Shown: positions 25,869-34,774, numbered from the stretch's first letter. The stretch is DNA of 64,000 nt from JAMDCX01 sp049977145 (GCA_049977145.1 JBMFGW010000001.1:1-64000); one strand, 5' to 3'. Program-made: numbers and translations. The notes: a model not told the origin generated them from the sequence alone.

Positions 25869-27194
25869 ATGACCGATGTGATGGAACAAATCACGGCACT
25901 GCTGCCGAATTGTGCTGCGGTTACCGCGTTAGTGAAAAGCATGTCCACGAACCATACCGCAACATTTGTGGTGGATGAGAAAGGCCAATCCACGGAGACC
26001 ACCAGTCAAACGTTCATGGACTCGAATTCATGCCATGATCCTTTTGCTGCCATTCCCGCCAAACCAGCGGTTTACGCCTGTTTTGCCGTTGACGGCCGCC
26101 CGATTATTACCGCCACGACCGCCAATTTACGCCGTGCCCTGCAAAATCGTCTGGCGGGGCCGCCTGCGGTTAGCGTCCGCATTAATTACGCGGAAATTAC
26201 GGATACTATTCGTTATCGTCGTGTGGGCAGCGCCTTTGCCGCAAGCTGGTGGTATTATCAAATAGTACGCGTCTTGTTTCCGGATTGTTATCCCACCATG
26301 TTGGCTTGGAAACCAGCCTGGTTTCTCACGGTGACTCCGGAAATGGACTTTCCACGCTGGAAAATTTCGAAAGCTCTGGCTCCCGCATCAGCTATCACGA
26401 TCGGTCCACTGCTGACATACCGTAAGGCCAGCGAACTGGTTGCCGCCATCGAAGAATTATTTGATTTGTGCCGCTATTATGCAATTCTTCGGAAGGCTCC
26501 GCGGGGGCAGGCTTGTGCCTATAAAGAGTTAGGGCAATGTCCGGCACCATGTGACGGTAGTATTTCGATGGCCGATTATCGGCGGCTGATTTCCAGTGCG
26601 GCTGATTTTTTAGCCGATGCGATCGGCGCTCGGAAACAATGGATGCACCATCAGAAATGCACCATGCGTGCCGCCGCCGCCGCTATGGATTTTCGCGGTG
26701 CGGCGCGGCACAAAAGCAAGCTGGATCAGGCGGAGCGGTTGTGCCACGATGAACTAATGGCTGTCCATAATATGGATAAATGGAAATACCTTATTCTGCA
26801 ACGCGGAAAGACAAGACGTTGGGTGGCCCCGTTTGTTGCCGGGCCAGGCGGGATGGCGGCTTTGCCGGAAGTCAAGGATTGTACCGCCGTTGCTGCCCTA
26901 GACGCATGGCGGACGGTAGGCAATGCGGAAATGTTGGCATCTTCCCACATTGCGAAAGCCCCTCTGGAAGAAATTGCGGCGCTGGTGGCTTATCATCAAC
27001 ACCGCTCCCATGATGCGGGTTTATATATTCCCATGGATGGCGATATGGAAGCGGATACGATACGTCAAAGTGTGCAAACCTGGCTCGCGGCCAACGCGGA
27101 TTATGATATGCCGGAAATAAATTCTTCCGACTTGGCGGGCGCCGGATCAACAGCCGAGGATCAGCCATTAAGCTCCGGGGACGATGCACCGTAG
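25869..27194 (+). CDS. UvrC-like protein with degenerate GIY-YIG domain
   Basis: A 441-residue relative of UvrC, the nuclease subunit of nucleotide excision repair. The cysteine region typical of UvrC is well kept at about 210-235: FDLCRYYAILRKAPRGQ then CAYKELGQCPAPCDGSIS. A UVR-like helix pair follows (AAAAAMDFRGAARHKSKLDQ). The N-terminal GIY-YIG domain is recognisable by order but worn. AVYACFAV stands for the GVYLF strand, IITATTANLRRAL replaces YVGKA..LRKRL, so the second tyrosine and glycine are lost. The C-terminal RNase H-like domain and HhH motifs of true UvrC (~600 aa) are missing. It is therefore probably a paralogue with altered or no nuclease activity. Start is ATG 25869 (or GTG 25863). 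Confidence 0.75.
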   Translation: MTDVMEQITALLPNCAAVTALVKSMSTNHTATFVVDEKGQSTETTSQTFMDSNSCHDPFAAIPAKPAVYACFAVDGRPIITATTANLRRALQNRLAGPPAVSVRINYAEITDTIRYRRVGSAFAASWWYYQIVRVLFPDCYPTMLAWKPAWFLTVTPEMDFPRWKISKALAPASAITIGPLLTYRKASELVAAIEELFDLCRYYAILRKAPRGQACAYKELGQCPAPCDGSISMADYRRLISSAADFLADAIGARKQWMHHQKCTMRAAAAAMDFRGAARHKSKLDQAERLCHDELMAVHNMDKWKYLILQRGKTRRWVAPFVAGPGGMAALPEVKDCTAVAALDAWRTVGNAEMLASSHIAKAPLEEIAALVAYHQHRSHDAGLYIPMDGDMEADTIRQSVQTWLAANADYDMPEINSSDLAGAGSTAEDQPLSSGDDAP

Positions 27195-27195
27195 T

Positions 27196-27294
27196 ACTAC
27201 AGCGCGACTTCCTAATCGCTCCCTGCGTTAATCGCGGACAAGCAGAATTCGGAAGGGCGTTTTTGGCCCTCAAAAGCCGAAGTCGCGCTGTAGT
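27196..27294. repeat. 16-bp inverted repeat enclosing 67 bp
   Basis: 27196-27211 and 27279-27294 are perfect reverse complements (ACTACAGCGCGACTTC). An inner short hairpin, AGGGC-loop-GCCCT, lies at about 27253-27270. The left arm begins right after the stop of the UvrC-like gene. As RNA it would fold into a long stem that could serve as a terminator. As DNA it could be a miniature mobile element. Confidence 0.7.
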
Positions 27295-27378
27295 AGTAGG
27301 GGTTGTGTTAATTTGAAACATTCTACAACTTCGGCGGCAGTACCCCGGGTTCGACTTGTGTCCACCGCCGGTGTCCCA

Positions 27379-27412
27379 TAAAAATCCGAAGTTGTTTTTG
27401 CGCTGCTGCATA
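27379..27412. repeat. Copy 1 of a dispersed ~34-bp repeat
   Basis: The sequence GAAGTTGTTTTTGCGCTGCT with flanks recurs at 58301-58340 with few changes. Part of it also pairs with an upstream ACAACTTCGG (about 27328), making another inverted repeat. Confidence 0.55.
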
Positions 27413-27471
27413 GCAGGCAAATGACATGGGATGCTAAAAGTGTGTTTCATATTTTATTCAGACAAATTCAC

Positions 27472-27499
27472 TTGTTTTTTTCTGGGAGCCGGGTATACT
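27472..27499 (+). promoter_or_regulatory. Promoter of the PEP-CTERM subtilase
   Basis: TTGTTT (27472-27477), 16-bp spacer and TATACT (27494-27499). The implied leader is ~90 nt and contains a GGCC-rich hairpin candidate near 27530. Confidence 0.5.
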
Positions 27500-27595
27500 C
27501 TAAATTAAGGTGTGGTTTATGGTGAATATGGCCGCCCGAGGGGCCGGAAACGGTTACCATCATTAAGTATCGTTCTAATGGTAATGGAGGTTCAG

Positions 27596-29395
27596 ATGAC
27601 TGGTACGCAATATTTTTCATGGAATAACAACGTTGGTGGTACCTTGTGCACGTTAGCGCCCACATGGAGGCGGTATATGGCGCTGGCAACATCCGCTGTG
27701 ACGCTGGCGATAGTGGGTTCCGCAGTGCAAGCTTCCACGATCAGCGGGATTGGTTTATCGGGCCTGCCGGCGGGGCTTAATGGTGCGGGAGTCAATGTGG
27801 CGCAGGTTGAGGCCAGCTTAGGCTCGTCATCCACTGCGCAAAGCACCGCGGGCGGTATAGCGGTTACAACCATTACCAATAATGATGAGTTTGAGGCGAA
27901 TATCACCAATAGTAGTATCAATAATAGCGCTGTTGCAATCAACTACATCGACTCGAATGGACAAACCCACTCCACGATAGGCGGAAGTTCCAGCGTTAGT
28001 ACGTATTACACCAGCAACGGTACTGTGACCACCAATAGTGCTGATGCCGCTTATGAGATTATCTCCAATGATTCGGATATGGAATCTACCCATGCTGATG
28101 CAGTCGGGGGAAATTTTTATGGTGTTGACGGTGTAGCCTCGGGCGTCACCAATGTGGATAATTATGATGCGGGTTATTTTCAGAATAATGTGATTGCGGC
28201 TTCCTCTTATAACCCGGCGACCCAGCAGACCTCCGTCACTCTTTCACCCTCGGCAATACTCAACAGCGCCAAGATCGTCAATCAAAGTTTCATCAATAGG
28301 TTTCCTTCCACAGCCACAAGCACAGAGGTTATGGATGCACAAGCGCAGATTGATACCGAGTATGATTATTACACCAATACCTATGATACTATTTTTGTTT
28401 CCGGCATTGGCGATGGAACCGCGAATACCGAGGTTGCCACCGGCAGCGAAATAAATCCGCCGGCCACGGCTTACAACTCTATTTCCGTTGGTGCCTATCC
28501 CTACAGCACTTCAACTACCGGCATTGGCCCCACGTCGGATGGACGCGATGCGCCGGATATTGTGGCACCCGCGTCCGCAACCAGCTATTCCACTCCAATG
28601 GTTTCCGGAGCGGCTGCCATTATGGTGCAGGCTGGCACGGAAGCCGATGGCTATACAACTACCGATGGCTTTACCAAGAGTGCCTATACAACAGATGCCA
28701 CGGATGAACGCACGATCAAAGCACTGTTGCTCAACGGTGCGGTGAAGCCGAATGATTGGACTAATTCCTACACCGTCAACAGCGGAACATATACGTATAA
28801 TCCAGTGAGTAACACTACCACCACACCGCTGGATCCACGGTATGGCGCCGGGATTTTGAATGTCGACAATGCGTACACCAATCTAGCGGCGGGTCGCGTG
28901 GCGGCATCTATGGTGAATAACACTACCACAGCACTGACCTCTCCGACCATCAGCCAGAATGAGGGTTGGGATTATTCCACCATCAGCCACGGTACCCGCG
29001 CCACCCAAAATGTAGCCCATTATGTTTTTAGTTTAAGCAGCGCCAAATCGGCGTACACGTTGACCAGCACATTAGTATGGAACGCCCAAACTAATGCAGC
29101 ATCATTTAGCGAAACTATCAATAACCTGGATCTGAACCTTTATAATTCCGGCGACGCATTGGTCGCCTCCAGTGCCAGCTCCTATGATAATTTTCAGCAG
29201 CTTTATACTACGGACCTGGCTCCGGGAACTTATGATTTGCAGGTCGTGGACCTGGGAGGTGCCGCTACTTGGGCCAGCAAGACCGACACCTATGCTTTAG
29301 CTTTTAATTTTCAGCCGGTTCCCGAACCGGCGGCATTGTTTCTTTTGCTTTCCGGCCTGATGGGCTTGGCACTGCGGCGGCACTGTCGGGCGTAA
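27596..29395 (+). CDS. Subtilisin-family (S8) protease with PEP-CTERM sorting tail
   Basis: A 599-residue exported protein. A signal peptide ends near residue 45 (MALATSAVTLAIVGSAVQAS). An S8-like domain follows, with His in STHADAVGGNFYG (~166) and Ser in ATSYSTPMVSGAAA (~330). The position of the catalytic Asp is occupied by Glu in VNVAQVEAS (~72). A beta-rich pre-C-terminal domain leads to the C-terminal signal: VPEPAALFLL, a hydrophobic span, then basic residues (RRHCRA). That is the exosortase recognition tail, so it is a candidate substrate of the exosortase at 10440-11342. ATG 27596 has GGAGG seven bases upstream. The longer frame from 27512 has no site. Confidence 0.85.
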   Translation: MTGTQYFSWNNNVGGTLCTLAPTWRRYMALATSAVTLAIVGSAVQASTISGIGLSGLPAGLNGAGVNVAQVEASLGSSSTAQSTAGGIAVTTITNNDEFEANITNSSINNSAVAINYIDSNGQTHSTIGGSSSVSTYYTSNGTVTTNSADAAYEIISNDSDMESTHADAVGGNFYGVDGVASGVTNVDNYDAGYFQNNVIAASSYNPATQQTSVTLSPSAILNSAKIVNQSFINRFPSTATSTEVMDAQAQIDTEYDYYTNTYDTIFVSGIGDGTANTEVATGSEINPPATAYNSISVGAYPYSTSTTGIGPTSDGRDAPDIVAPASATSYSTPMVSGAAAIMVQAGTEADGYTTTDGFTKSAYTTDATDERTIKALLLNGAVKPNDWTNSYTVNSGTYTYNPVSNTTTTPLDPRYGAGILNVDNAYTNLAAGRVAASMVNNTTTALTSPTISQNEGWDYSTISHGTRATQNVAHYVFSLSSAKSAYTLTSTLVWNAQTNAASFSETINNLDLNLYNSGDALVASSASSYDNFQQLYTTDLAPGTYDLQVVDLGGAATWASKTDTYALAFNFQPVPEPAALFLLLSGLMGLALRRHCRA

Positions 29396-29469
29396 TACGG
29401 ATTCGGCGACCATACTTTTACGATATACGGAAATGTGGTGATGTAACGGTAAGGAAGGATTTTCCCGGC

Positions 29470-30009
29470 ATGGATTTTGATGCAAAAAAATTACTGGACC
29501 ATAAAGCATTGAAAGAAAAAAGTCTGGGCTTCCATCAGGAATTTAAAAAATTCCTGTTCCAAGGCAATGCACTTTCCCTGGCTATCGGCGTTATTATCGG
29601 CGGCGCGTTCGGGGGTTTTGTCAGCAAGGTGAATGCCGACCTGATTATGCCCATCATTAACCTGTTTCTGCCCAATGGTTCCTGGCGAACCGCCGGTATT
29701 ACTATTGGCCATGTTCCTAAATTAAGTCCCACCACCTTTAAACCCATCCTCGATCCCAAAACCCATCAGGTGATGATGGAACCGGTAAAGCTGCTCATTG
29801 GGGATCTGGCCAACACGTTTCTGACGTTAATCATCACCGGATTAGTCTGTTTTCTGATTATCAAAATACTGGTTAAACCTCCCCCTCCGCCTCCGCCTCT
29901 CCCCCCACCACCACCGACAAAAACATGTGCCTTCTGTCTGGACACCATTCCCGCAGCCGCCACCAAATGCCGCAGTTGCGGCAGTCAGCAGCCCGCTGCG
30001 GGAGCCTGA
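29470..30009 (+). CDS. mscL: MscL-type mechanosensitive channel with polyproline and zinc-ribbon tail
   Basis: A large-conductance mechanosensitive channel that opens under membrane tension to release solutes in osmotic downshock. The MscL core covers ~20-140: FKKFLFQGNALSLAIGVIIG as the first span with its Gly/Ala pore pattern, a periplasmic loop, and the second span LANTFLTLIITGLVCFLIIK. The tail is unusual. A run of 16 mostly proline residues (about 139-154) is followed by a C4 zinc ribbon, CAFCLDTIP..ATKCRSCGSQ. Typical MscL is ~130-150 residues, and this one is 179. It is convergent with the suf operon, three bases apart. Confidence 0.9.
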   Translation: MDFDAKKLLDHKALKEKSLGFHQEFKKFLFQGNALSLAIGVIIGGAFGGFVSKVNADLIMPIINLFLPNGSWRTAGITIGHVPKLSPTTFKPILDPKTHQVMMEPVKLLIGDLANTFLTLIITGLVCFLIIKILVKPPPPPPPLPPPPPTKTCAFCLDTIPAAATKCRSCGSQQPAAGA

Positions 30010-30012
30010 TGT

Positions 30013-30717
30013 CTACAATAGCCCCAGTTGTAACAGCGCGGCGTCCGACATGCGATCTTTGCTCCAGGCCGGTTCCCAAACCAAGTTAACTTTCGCGGTT
30101 TTGACGTCCTCCACGCTTTCCACCGCCTGCTGCACGGCGGGCGGCATGGATCCGGCCACGGGACATCCCGGTGCAGTTAGAGTCATATCCACCGTGACCT
30201 CTTTCTGCGCGGATATGTCAATACGATAAATCAACCCCAGATCATAAATATTGACGGGAATTTCCGGATCAAAAATAGTCCGTAATTTTTCAACAATTGC
30301 AGCTTCCAAAGTTTTGTTCGCCAGCGCATCGGTGATGATAGTACTGGTGGGCCCATCACCACCTGCGGTGGACGCTGTACCGGCGGTATCGGTTCCGGCC
30401 CCCCCGGTATTAACCGGAAGTTTTACCGCATGCGGATTTTTGAACACAAAACCGCGTCCCGCCGCATCGTCGCGAAAATCGATTTCCGTTCCGTCCAGAC
30501 TGGGAAAACTCACCGGATCAACCATGATCGGAATATTATGCGACTGCCCGACAATATCATTTTCATGCCGCACTTCCGTTAAATCGAGCAGATAATTAAA
30601 CCCCTGCGCGTTGCGGCCCTTGATGCCTACGCGTAACACAGCCTTTTCGCCCATTCCCTGATCTTTGAGAATTTTCTTAATTTCAGCGGCGGCAATTTCA
30701 GATAACGTTATAGACAT
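30013..30717 (-). CDS. Fusion of cysteine-less A-type carrier and SufT/DUF59 domains
   Basis: A 234-residue fusion ending the suf operon. Residues 1-~95 match the A-type Fe-S carrier fold (IscA/SufA: ITLSEIAAAEIKKIL, LRVGIKG, a IDFRDDAAGRGFVFKNPHA end). None of the three ligand cysteines is present: the first is replaced in GRNAQGFNY and the C-terminal CxC site in KNPHAVKLPVNTGG. A Gly/Thr/Ala linker (~100-125) leads to a DUF59/MIP18 (SufT) domain with FDPEIPVNIYDLGLIY and the conserved Cys in TLTAPGCPVAGS. The SufT part likely assists cluster maturation. The A-type part may only bind protein partners. The 222-bp gap before it is unusual for this otherwise tight operon. Confidence 0.88.
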   Translation of the reverse strand: MSITLSEIAAAEIKKILKDQGMGEKAVLRVGIKGRNAQGFNYLLDLTEVRHENDIVGQSHNIPIMVDPVSFPSLDGTEIDFRDDAAGRGFVFKNPHAVKLPVNTGGAGTDTAGTASTAGGDGPTSTIITDALANKTLEAAIVEKLRTIFDPEIPVNIYDLGLIYRIDISAQKEVTVDMTLTAPGCPVAGSMPPAVQQAVESVEDVKTAKVNLVWEPAWSKDRMSDAALLQLGLL

Positions 30718-30939
30718 ACGGTTTTCTCAACGAACAATGAACAACCCAACACGCGCGAAGGCCGATTCATTTGGTACTGATTTTATTCTATCGGCAATGC
30801 CACGTAATAAATATCAAATCTTTCAGGCTGCAGGTTCTAATTCCTTTTTTATCCCGTCCCAACAGCACCTGGTTATTACCACAGCGCTATCCCAAACTTT
30901 CAACTTTCAACTCTTGCCTTCCAATCTCTAACTTCCCAC
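30718..30939. repeat. Gap inside the suf operon with a heptamer repeat
   Basis: A 222-bp non-coding gap between sufU and the SufA-SufT fusion. Positions 30895-30908 carry two copies of AACTTTC plus a partial third, and nearby words (CTCTTGC, CTCTAAC) look like decayed copies. It is the same style as the repeats at 1-1178. No promoter is recognised. Confidence 0.55.
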
Positions 30940-31392
30940 CTACTGCGTTGAAACGGGATGGTGCTCATTTTTCAGTGCAGCCTGCAGCGTGTGCCAAGGC
31001 AGAGTGGCACATTTGACACGTACGGGAAATTCCCGCACGCCCGAAAACACCGCTAATTTATCCAACTGCGCAAAAGAGGTTTCCTGATCCATGGGGCTGG
31101 TCAACATGGAATGAAACTGGTCAAATAACCGCTGCCCTTGCGCCACCGTTTTGCCTTTCAGCGCTTCGGTCATCATGGAGGAGGAGGCGGTACAAATGGC
31201 GCATCCACTGCCGGTAAAACTGATATCTTCAATGACCCCATTTTTAACTTTCAGATACAGCGTAATTTTGTCGCCGCAAAGTGGATTATGACCATCCGCG
31301 CTGGCGGTGGCGTCGGGCATCTCATGCCGGTTCCGCGGTTTGCGGGTGTGATCCAGGATGGTCTGCTGGTATAAATCGCGTAAATCGGACAT
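30940..31392 (-). CDS. sufU: SufU-type Fe-S scaffold/sulfur acceptor
   Basis: A 150-residue IscU-fold protein of the SufU type, which accepts sulfur from SufS. Its three conserved cysteines are visible: PLCGDKITL, GSGCAICTASSSMM and VKCATLPW. The 18-20-residue insertion typical of SufU between the second and third cysteines also fits the length. It overlaps the sufS stop by one base (TGATG), so translation is coupled. Confidence 0.93.
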   Translation of the reverse strand: MSDLRDLYQQTILDHTRKPRNRHEMPDATASADGHNPLCGDKITLYLKVKNGVIEDISFTGSGCAICTASSSMMTEALKGKTVAQGQRLFDQFHSMLTSPMDQETSFAQLDKLAVFSGVREFPVRVKCATLPWHTLQAALKNEHHPVSTQ

Positions 31393-32660
31393 CAGTGAAA
31401 CACCTCTTTAACCTTGGTAATGGCCGCAACCAGCCGGTCGATATCCGCACGGGTGTTGTAAAACGCCAATGAAGCGCGCGCGGTGGCCGGAATATGAAAG
31501 TGGTCCATCACCGGCTGACAGCAATGGTGCCCGGTGCGGATCGCCACGCCTTCGCCATCCATAATCGTGCCTATGTCATGGGGATGTATATCATCCATAA
31601 CAAACGAGATCACGGCCGCTTTGCGCGGGGCCGTGCCGATGATGCGCACGCCGGGCATCAGTGAAAGTTTTTTCGTGGCGTAGATCAGCAATTCATCTTC
31701 ATAGCGTGTGATAACATCCATGCCAATGGCGCAAAGATAGTCAACCGCCACGCCCAGTCCTATAGCCCCGGCAATATGCGGCGTACCCGCCTCAAATTTA
31801 TGCGGCACTTCATTCCAGGTGGAACCGGCGAAGGATACAGTACTGATCATATCGCCCCCACCTTGATAAGGCGGCATTTTTTCCAGAAGTTCGCCTTTGG
31901 CCCAGAGTACCCCAATGCCGGTCGGGCCGCACATTTTGTGCCCGGAAATTACAAAAAAATCGCAGCCGATTGTTTGCACATCAGTGGCCAGATGCGAAAT
32001 GGATTGAGCGCCGTCGATCAGCACTGGAATCCCGCGGGCATGGGCGGCGGTAACGATGCGTTCAATTGGGTTGATGGTCCCCATGACATTGGAAACATAC
32101 GTAACGGCCACCAGCCGGGTGCGATCGGACAGTAACTTTTGATATTGATCCATTAATAATTCCCCGGCATCGGAAATGGGAATCACTTTGATTACCGCGC
32201 CGGTACGCTGCGCCAGCAATTGCCATGGAACGATATTTGAATGATGCTCCATTTCAGAAAGGATAATTTCATCGCCGGAACGAATATTTTCCACGCCCCA
32301 AGTTGCGGCCACTAAGTTAATGGCTTCGGTAGCGCCACGCACAAAAACAATTTCTCTGGCGGATGGCGCATTGATAAACCGGGCGATTTTTTCCCGGGCG
32401 CCTTCATACGCCGCGGTGGCATCCTCACTTAATTTGTACACGCCACGATGGATATTGGCGTTGCCATCGGTGTAGTACCGCGTCATGGCCGCGATCACCG
32501 CCTGCGGCTTCTGACTGGTGGCGGCATTGTCCAGGTACACCAGCGGTTGGCCGCGGCATTGTGTTTGCAACAAAGGAAAATCCGCGCGAATGGCGGCAAT
32601 GTCCAAGTCCGCGGGTTGGATGGGTTTGGCGGGGGCAGGTTGTATACCCGTGATCGTCAT
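31392..32660 (-). CDS. sufS: Cysteine desulfurase SufS (group II)
   Basis: A PLP enzyme of 422 residues that removes sulfur from cysteine as a persulfide for the SUF machinery. Features: YLDNAATSQKPQAV near the start, the PLP lysine in ISGHKMCGPTGIGVLW (~240), and the active cysteine in the short group-II loop RTGHHCCQPVMDHF (~375). Four-base overlap with sufD and one-base overlap with sufU. Its operon position next to sufU indicates this pair works together, unlike the NifS-type enzyme at 45460. Confidence 0.96.
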   Translation of the reverse strand: MTITGIQPAPAKPIQPADLDIAAIRADFPLLQTQCRGQPLVYLDNAATSQKPQAVIAAMTRYYTDGNANIHRGVYKLSEDATAAYEGAREKIARFINAPSAREIVFVRGATEAINLVAATWGVENIRSGDEIILSEMEHHSNIVPWQLLAQRTGAVIKVIPISDAGELLMDQYQKLLSDRTRLVAVTYVSNVMGTINPIERIVTAAHARGIPVLIDGAQSISHLATDVQTIGCDFFVISGHKMCGPTGIGVLWAKGELLEKMPPYQGGGDMISTVSFAGSTWNEVPHKFEAGTPHIAGAIGLGVAVDYLCAIGMDVITRYEDELLIYATKKLSLMPGVRIIGTAPRKAAVISFVMDDIHPHDIGTIMDGEGVAIRTGHHCCQPVMDHFHIPATARASLAFYNTRADIDRLVAAITKVKEVFH

Positions 32661-33976
32661 GATTTTGTCTGATCCAGATGCAGCCGATGCAATTCACCAC
32701 TGATAACTTCTTCCAAATATTCTCTCATGCCGGTATGCCATATCCGTAAGAGTACATCCCGCGCAAAGGCGTATGTCAACAAGGCCCCGGCCTCCACGGC
32801 GGGCACGCCGCGCGACTGCAGATAAAACAATTGCTCATCATCCAGCGGGCCGGTCGTGGAGCCGTGGGTGCATTTTACATCATCAGCGTAAATTTCCAGT
32901 TGTGGCTGGGAATTCATCACCGCATCATCCGAAAGCAGGATGGTTTTGCTGGTCTGCTTGGAATCGGTTTTCTGAGCATTCGGACGCACCAGAATTTTCC
33001 CGCGAAAAACCCCGCCGGCCTTGCCACCCAGCAGGTATTTGTACAATTCATGGCTGGGACAGTTTTCACGGAGATGATCCAGCAGGGTATGGTTGTCGAT
33101 ATGCTGGTCGCCGCTAGCCAATGTCAAACCGTTCAGAATGGCTTCGGCAAACGGTTCGGAAAGCCGCACTGTTAAATTATTTCGCACTAACTGTCCGCCG
33201 GTATTAATCACCAGGGATTGCACGGTAGCGCGTTCGTGCAGGTCAATGGCATCATTGGCGATATGAAAAGCGTGGTTATTTTCCCGCTGCCATGTTATCA
33301 GTTCCACCCGGGCACCCTTGCCGACAACCATTTCCAGCGCGGTGTTGCACAATGTGGGCGACGTTGAAAAAGAGGCATAACTTTGCACAATTGTCGCATG
33401 GGTGTTGGCCCCGATGAGCAACAGATTGCGAGGCTGCACAACCACCGGATGATCATGACCGCTGGTCACCCACAGCAAATGCACCAATCCCGCGTTGCCC
33501 TGTTCGGCGGGGAGATATATAAACGCGCCATCCGCAAACCCGGCGAGATTCATAGCGGAAAAGCCATTGCTCTCCGGTGGCAATTCGCGGCCTAAAAATA
33601 ACTGCACCTGATCGGCGTGCTTTCCCAAGGCATTCCGGAGCGTCAGCACTTCCACTTTGCCGGCCAGGTGGGAAAGCTCCGGCGCGAAGTTACCATTGAC
33701 AAACACCATCTCCTGTGCGCCCAATGCCTTCATGGATAGACTAGCAAGTTGCGCCGGGGTTGGCCTGTTACCGTGGTCGGGGCGACGGAAGTTGACGTTG
33801 TGCAGCGCCGCGACATTGGTGAGCCGCCAGTCTTCATGCGTAACGGCGGGAAATCCGATCTTGTGGAATGTCTCCGCAGCCTGGCGGCGCTGTTGGCGCA
33901 GCCAATCAGAGCCGTAATTTGGTCCCATGTCGGAAGCCGCCTCGGCGGGAGCGGGAATAGCAGTCGTTGCGATCAT
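32657..33976 (-). CDS. sufD: SUF scaffold subunit SufD
   Basis: A beta-helix protein of the SufBC2D complex that builds Fe-S clusters. It has the family C-terminal pattern: SDDAVMNSQPQLEIYADDVK, CTHGSTTGPLDDEQLFYLQS (the conserved His of THG) and the helical tail. ATG 33976 gives 439 residues, with GGAG six bases upstream. The frame extends to 34006 without a ribosome site. It follows sufC by 36 bp and overlaps sufS by four bases. Confidence 0.95.
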   Translation of the reverse strand: MIATTAIPAPAEAASDMGPNYGSDWLRQQRRQAAETFHKIGFPAVTHEDWRLTNVAALHNVNFRRPDHGNRPTPAQLASLSMKALGAQEMVFVNGNFAPELSHLAGKVEVLTLRNALGKHADQVQLFLGRELPPESNGFSAMNLAGFADGAFIYLPAEQGNAGLVHLLWVTSGHDHPVVVQPRNLLLIGANTHATIVQSYASFSTSPTLCNTALEMVVGKGARVELITWQRENNHAFHIANDAIDLHERATVQSLVINTGGQLVRNNLTVRLSEPFAEAILNGLTLASGDQHIDNHTLLDHLRENCPSHELYKYLLGGKAGGVFRGKILVRPNAQKTDSKQTSKTILLSDDAVMNSQPQLEIYADDVKCTHGSTTGPLDDEQLFYLQSRGVPAVEAGALLTYAFARDVLLRIWHTGMREYLEEVISGELHRLHLDQTKS

Positions 33977-34012
33977 AATAACTCCGTGGCAATATTCATG
34001 TGCCATGCCAAA

Positions 34013-34774
34013 TCAGGCGGCGGCACCGGCGGTATCCAACCAGCCATAACCGCGTTTTTCCAGTTCCAAGGCCAGTGTTTTATCACCGGATTTGACGATT
34101 TTGCCGTCCCGCAGCACATGCACAAAATCGGGAACGATGTAATTCAGCAGCCGCTGGTAGTGCGTAACCACCAGAATGGCCCGATCCGGGCCACGCAAAG
34201 CATTGACCCCGTTGGCCACAATTTTCAAAGCGTCAATATCCAGCCCCGAATCCGTTTCATCCAGGATGGCAAACTTCGGATTCAGTACCGCCATTTGAAA
34301 AATCTCGTTGCGTTTTTTCTCGCCACCGGAAAAACCTTCGTTTACCGAGCGATTGAGAAACGTTTTATCCATTTCCAGCAAGGCCATTTTTTCTTTCACC
34401 ATTTTGAGAAAATCCATGGCATCGAGTTCTTCCATACCGTGATGTTTTCGGATGGCGTTGACCGCGGCCTTGAGAAAATAACTGGTCGTAACGCCAGGAA
34501 TTTCAACCGGGTATTGAAAGGCCATAAAAAGTCCCTCACACGCCCGCTCTTCCGGTGATAACTCCAGTAAATTTTTGCCGTCAAAAGTCACGCTGCCGCC
34601 TGTAACCATGTAAGTTTCCCGCCCCGCCAATACGGATGATAGTGTGCTTTTTCCAGAGCCATTAGGCCCCATGATCGCGTGCACTTGACCGGAATTAATC
34701 GTTAGATCAATGCCCTTAAGTATTGGTTTGCCATTTACGGCCGCCTGTAAATTTTTAATGTCAATCAACGCCAT
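34013..34774 (-). CDS. sufC: SUF ATPase SufC
   Basis: An ABC-type ATPase of 253 residues that drives conformational change of SufBD during cluster assembly. Walker A is GPNGSGKSTLSSVL, the signature is FSGGEKKRNE, Walker B FAILDETDSGLDIDAL, and the switch His is in VVTHYQRLL. It lies between sufB (72 bp) and sufD. Confidence 0.97.
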   Translation of the reverse strand: MALIDIKNLQAAVNGKPILKGIDLTINSGQVHAIMGPNGSGKSTLSSVLAGRETYMVTGGSVTFDGKNLLELSPEERACEGLFMAFQYPVEIPGVTTSYFLKAAVNAIRKHHGMEELDAMDFLKMVKEKMALLEMDKTFLNRSVNEGFSGGEKKRNEIFQMAVLNPKFAILDETDSGLDIDALKIVANGVNALRGPDRAILVVTHYQRLLNYIVPDFVHVLRDGKIVKSGDKTLALELEKRGYGWLDTAGAAA

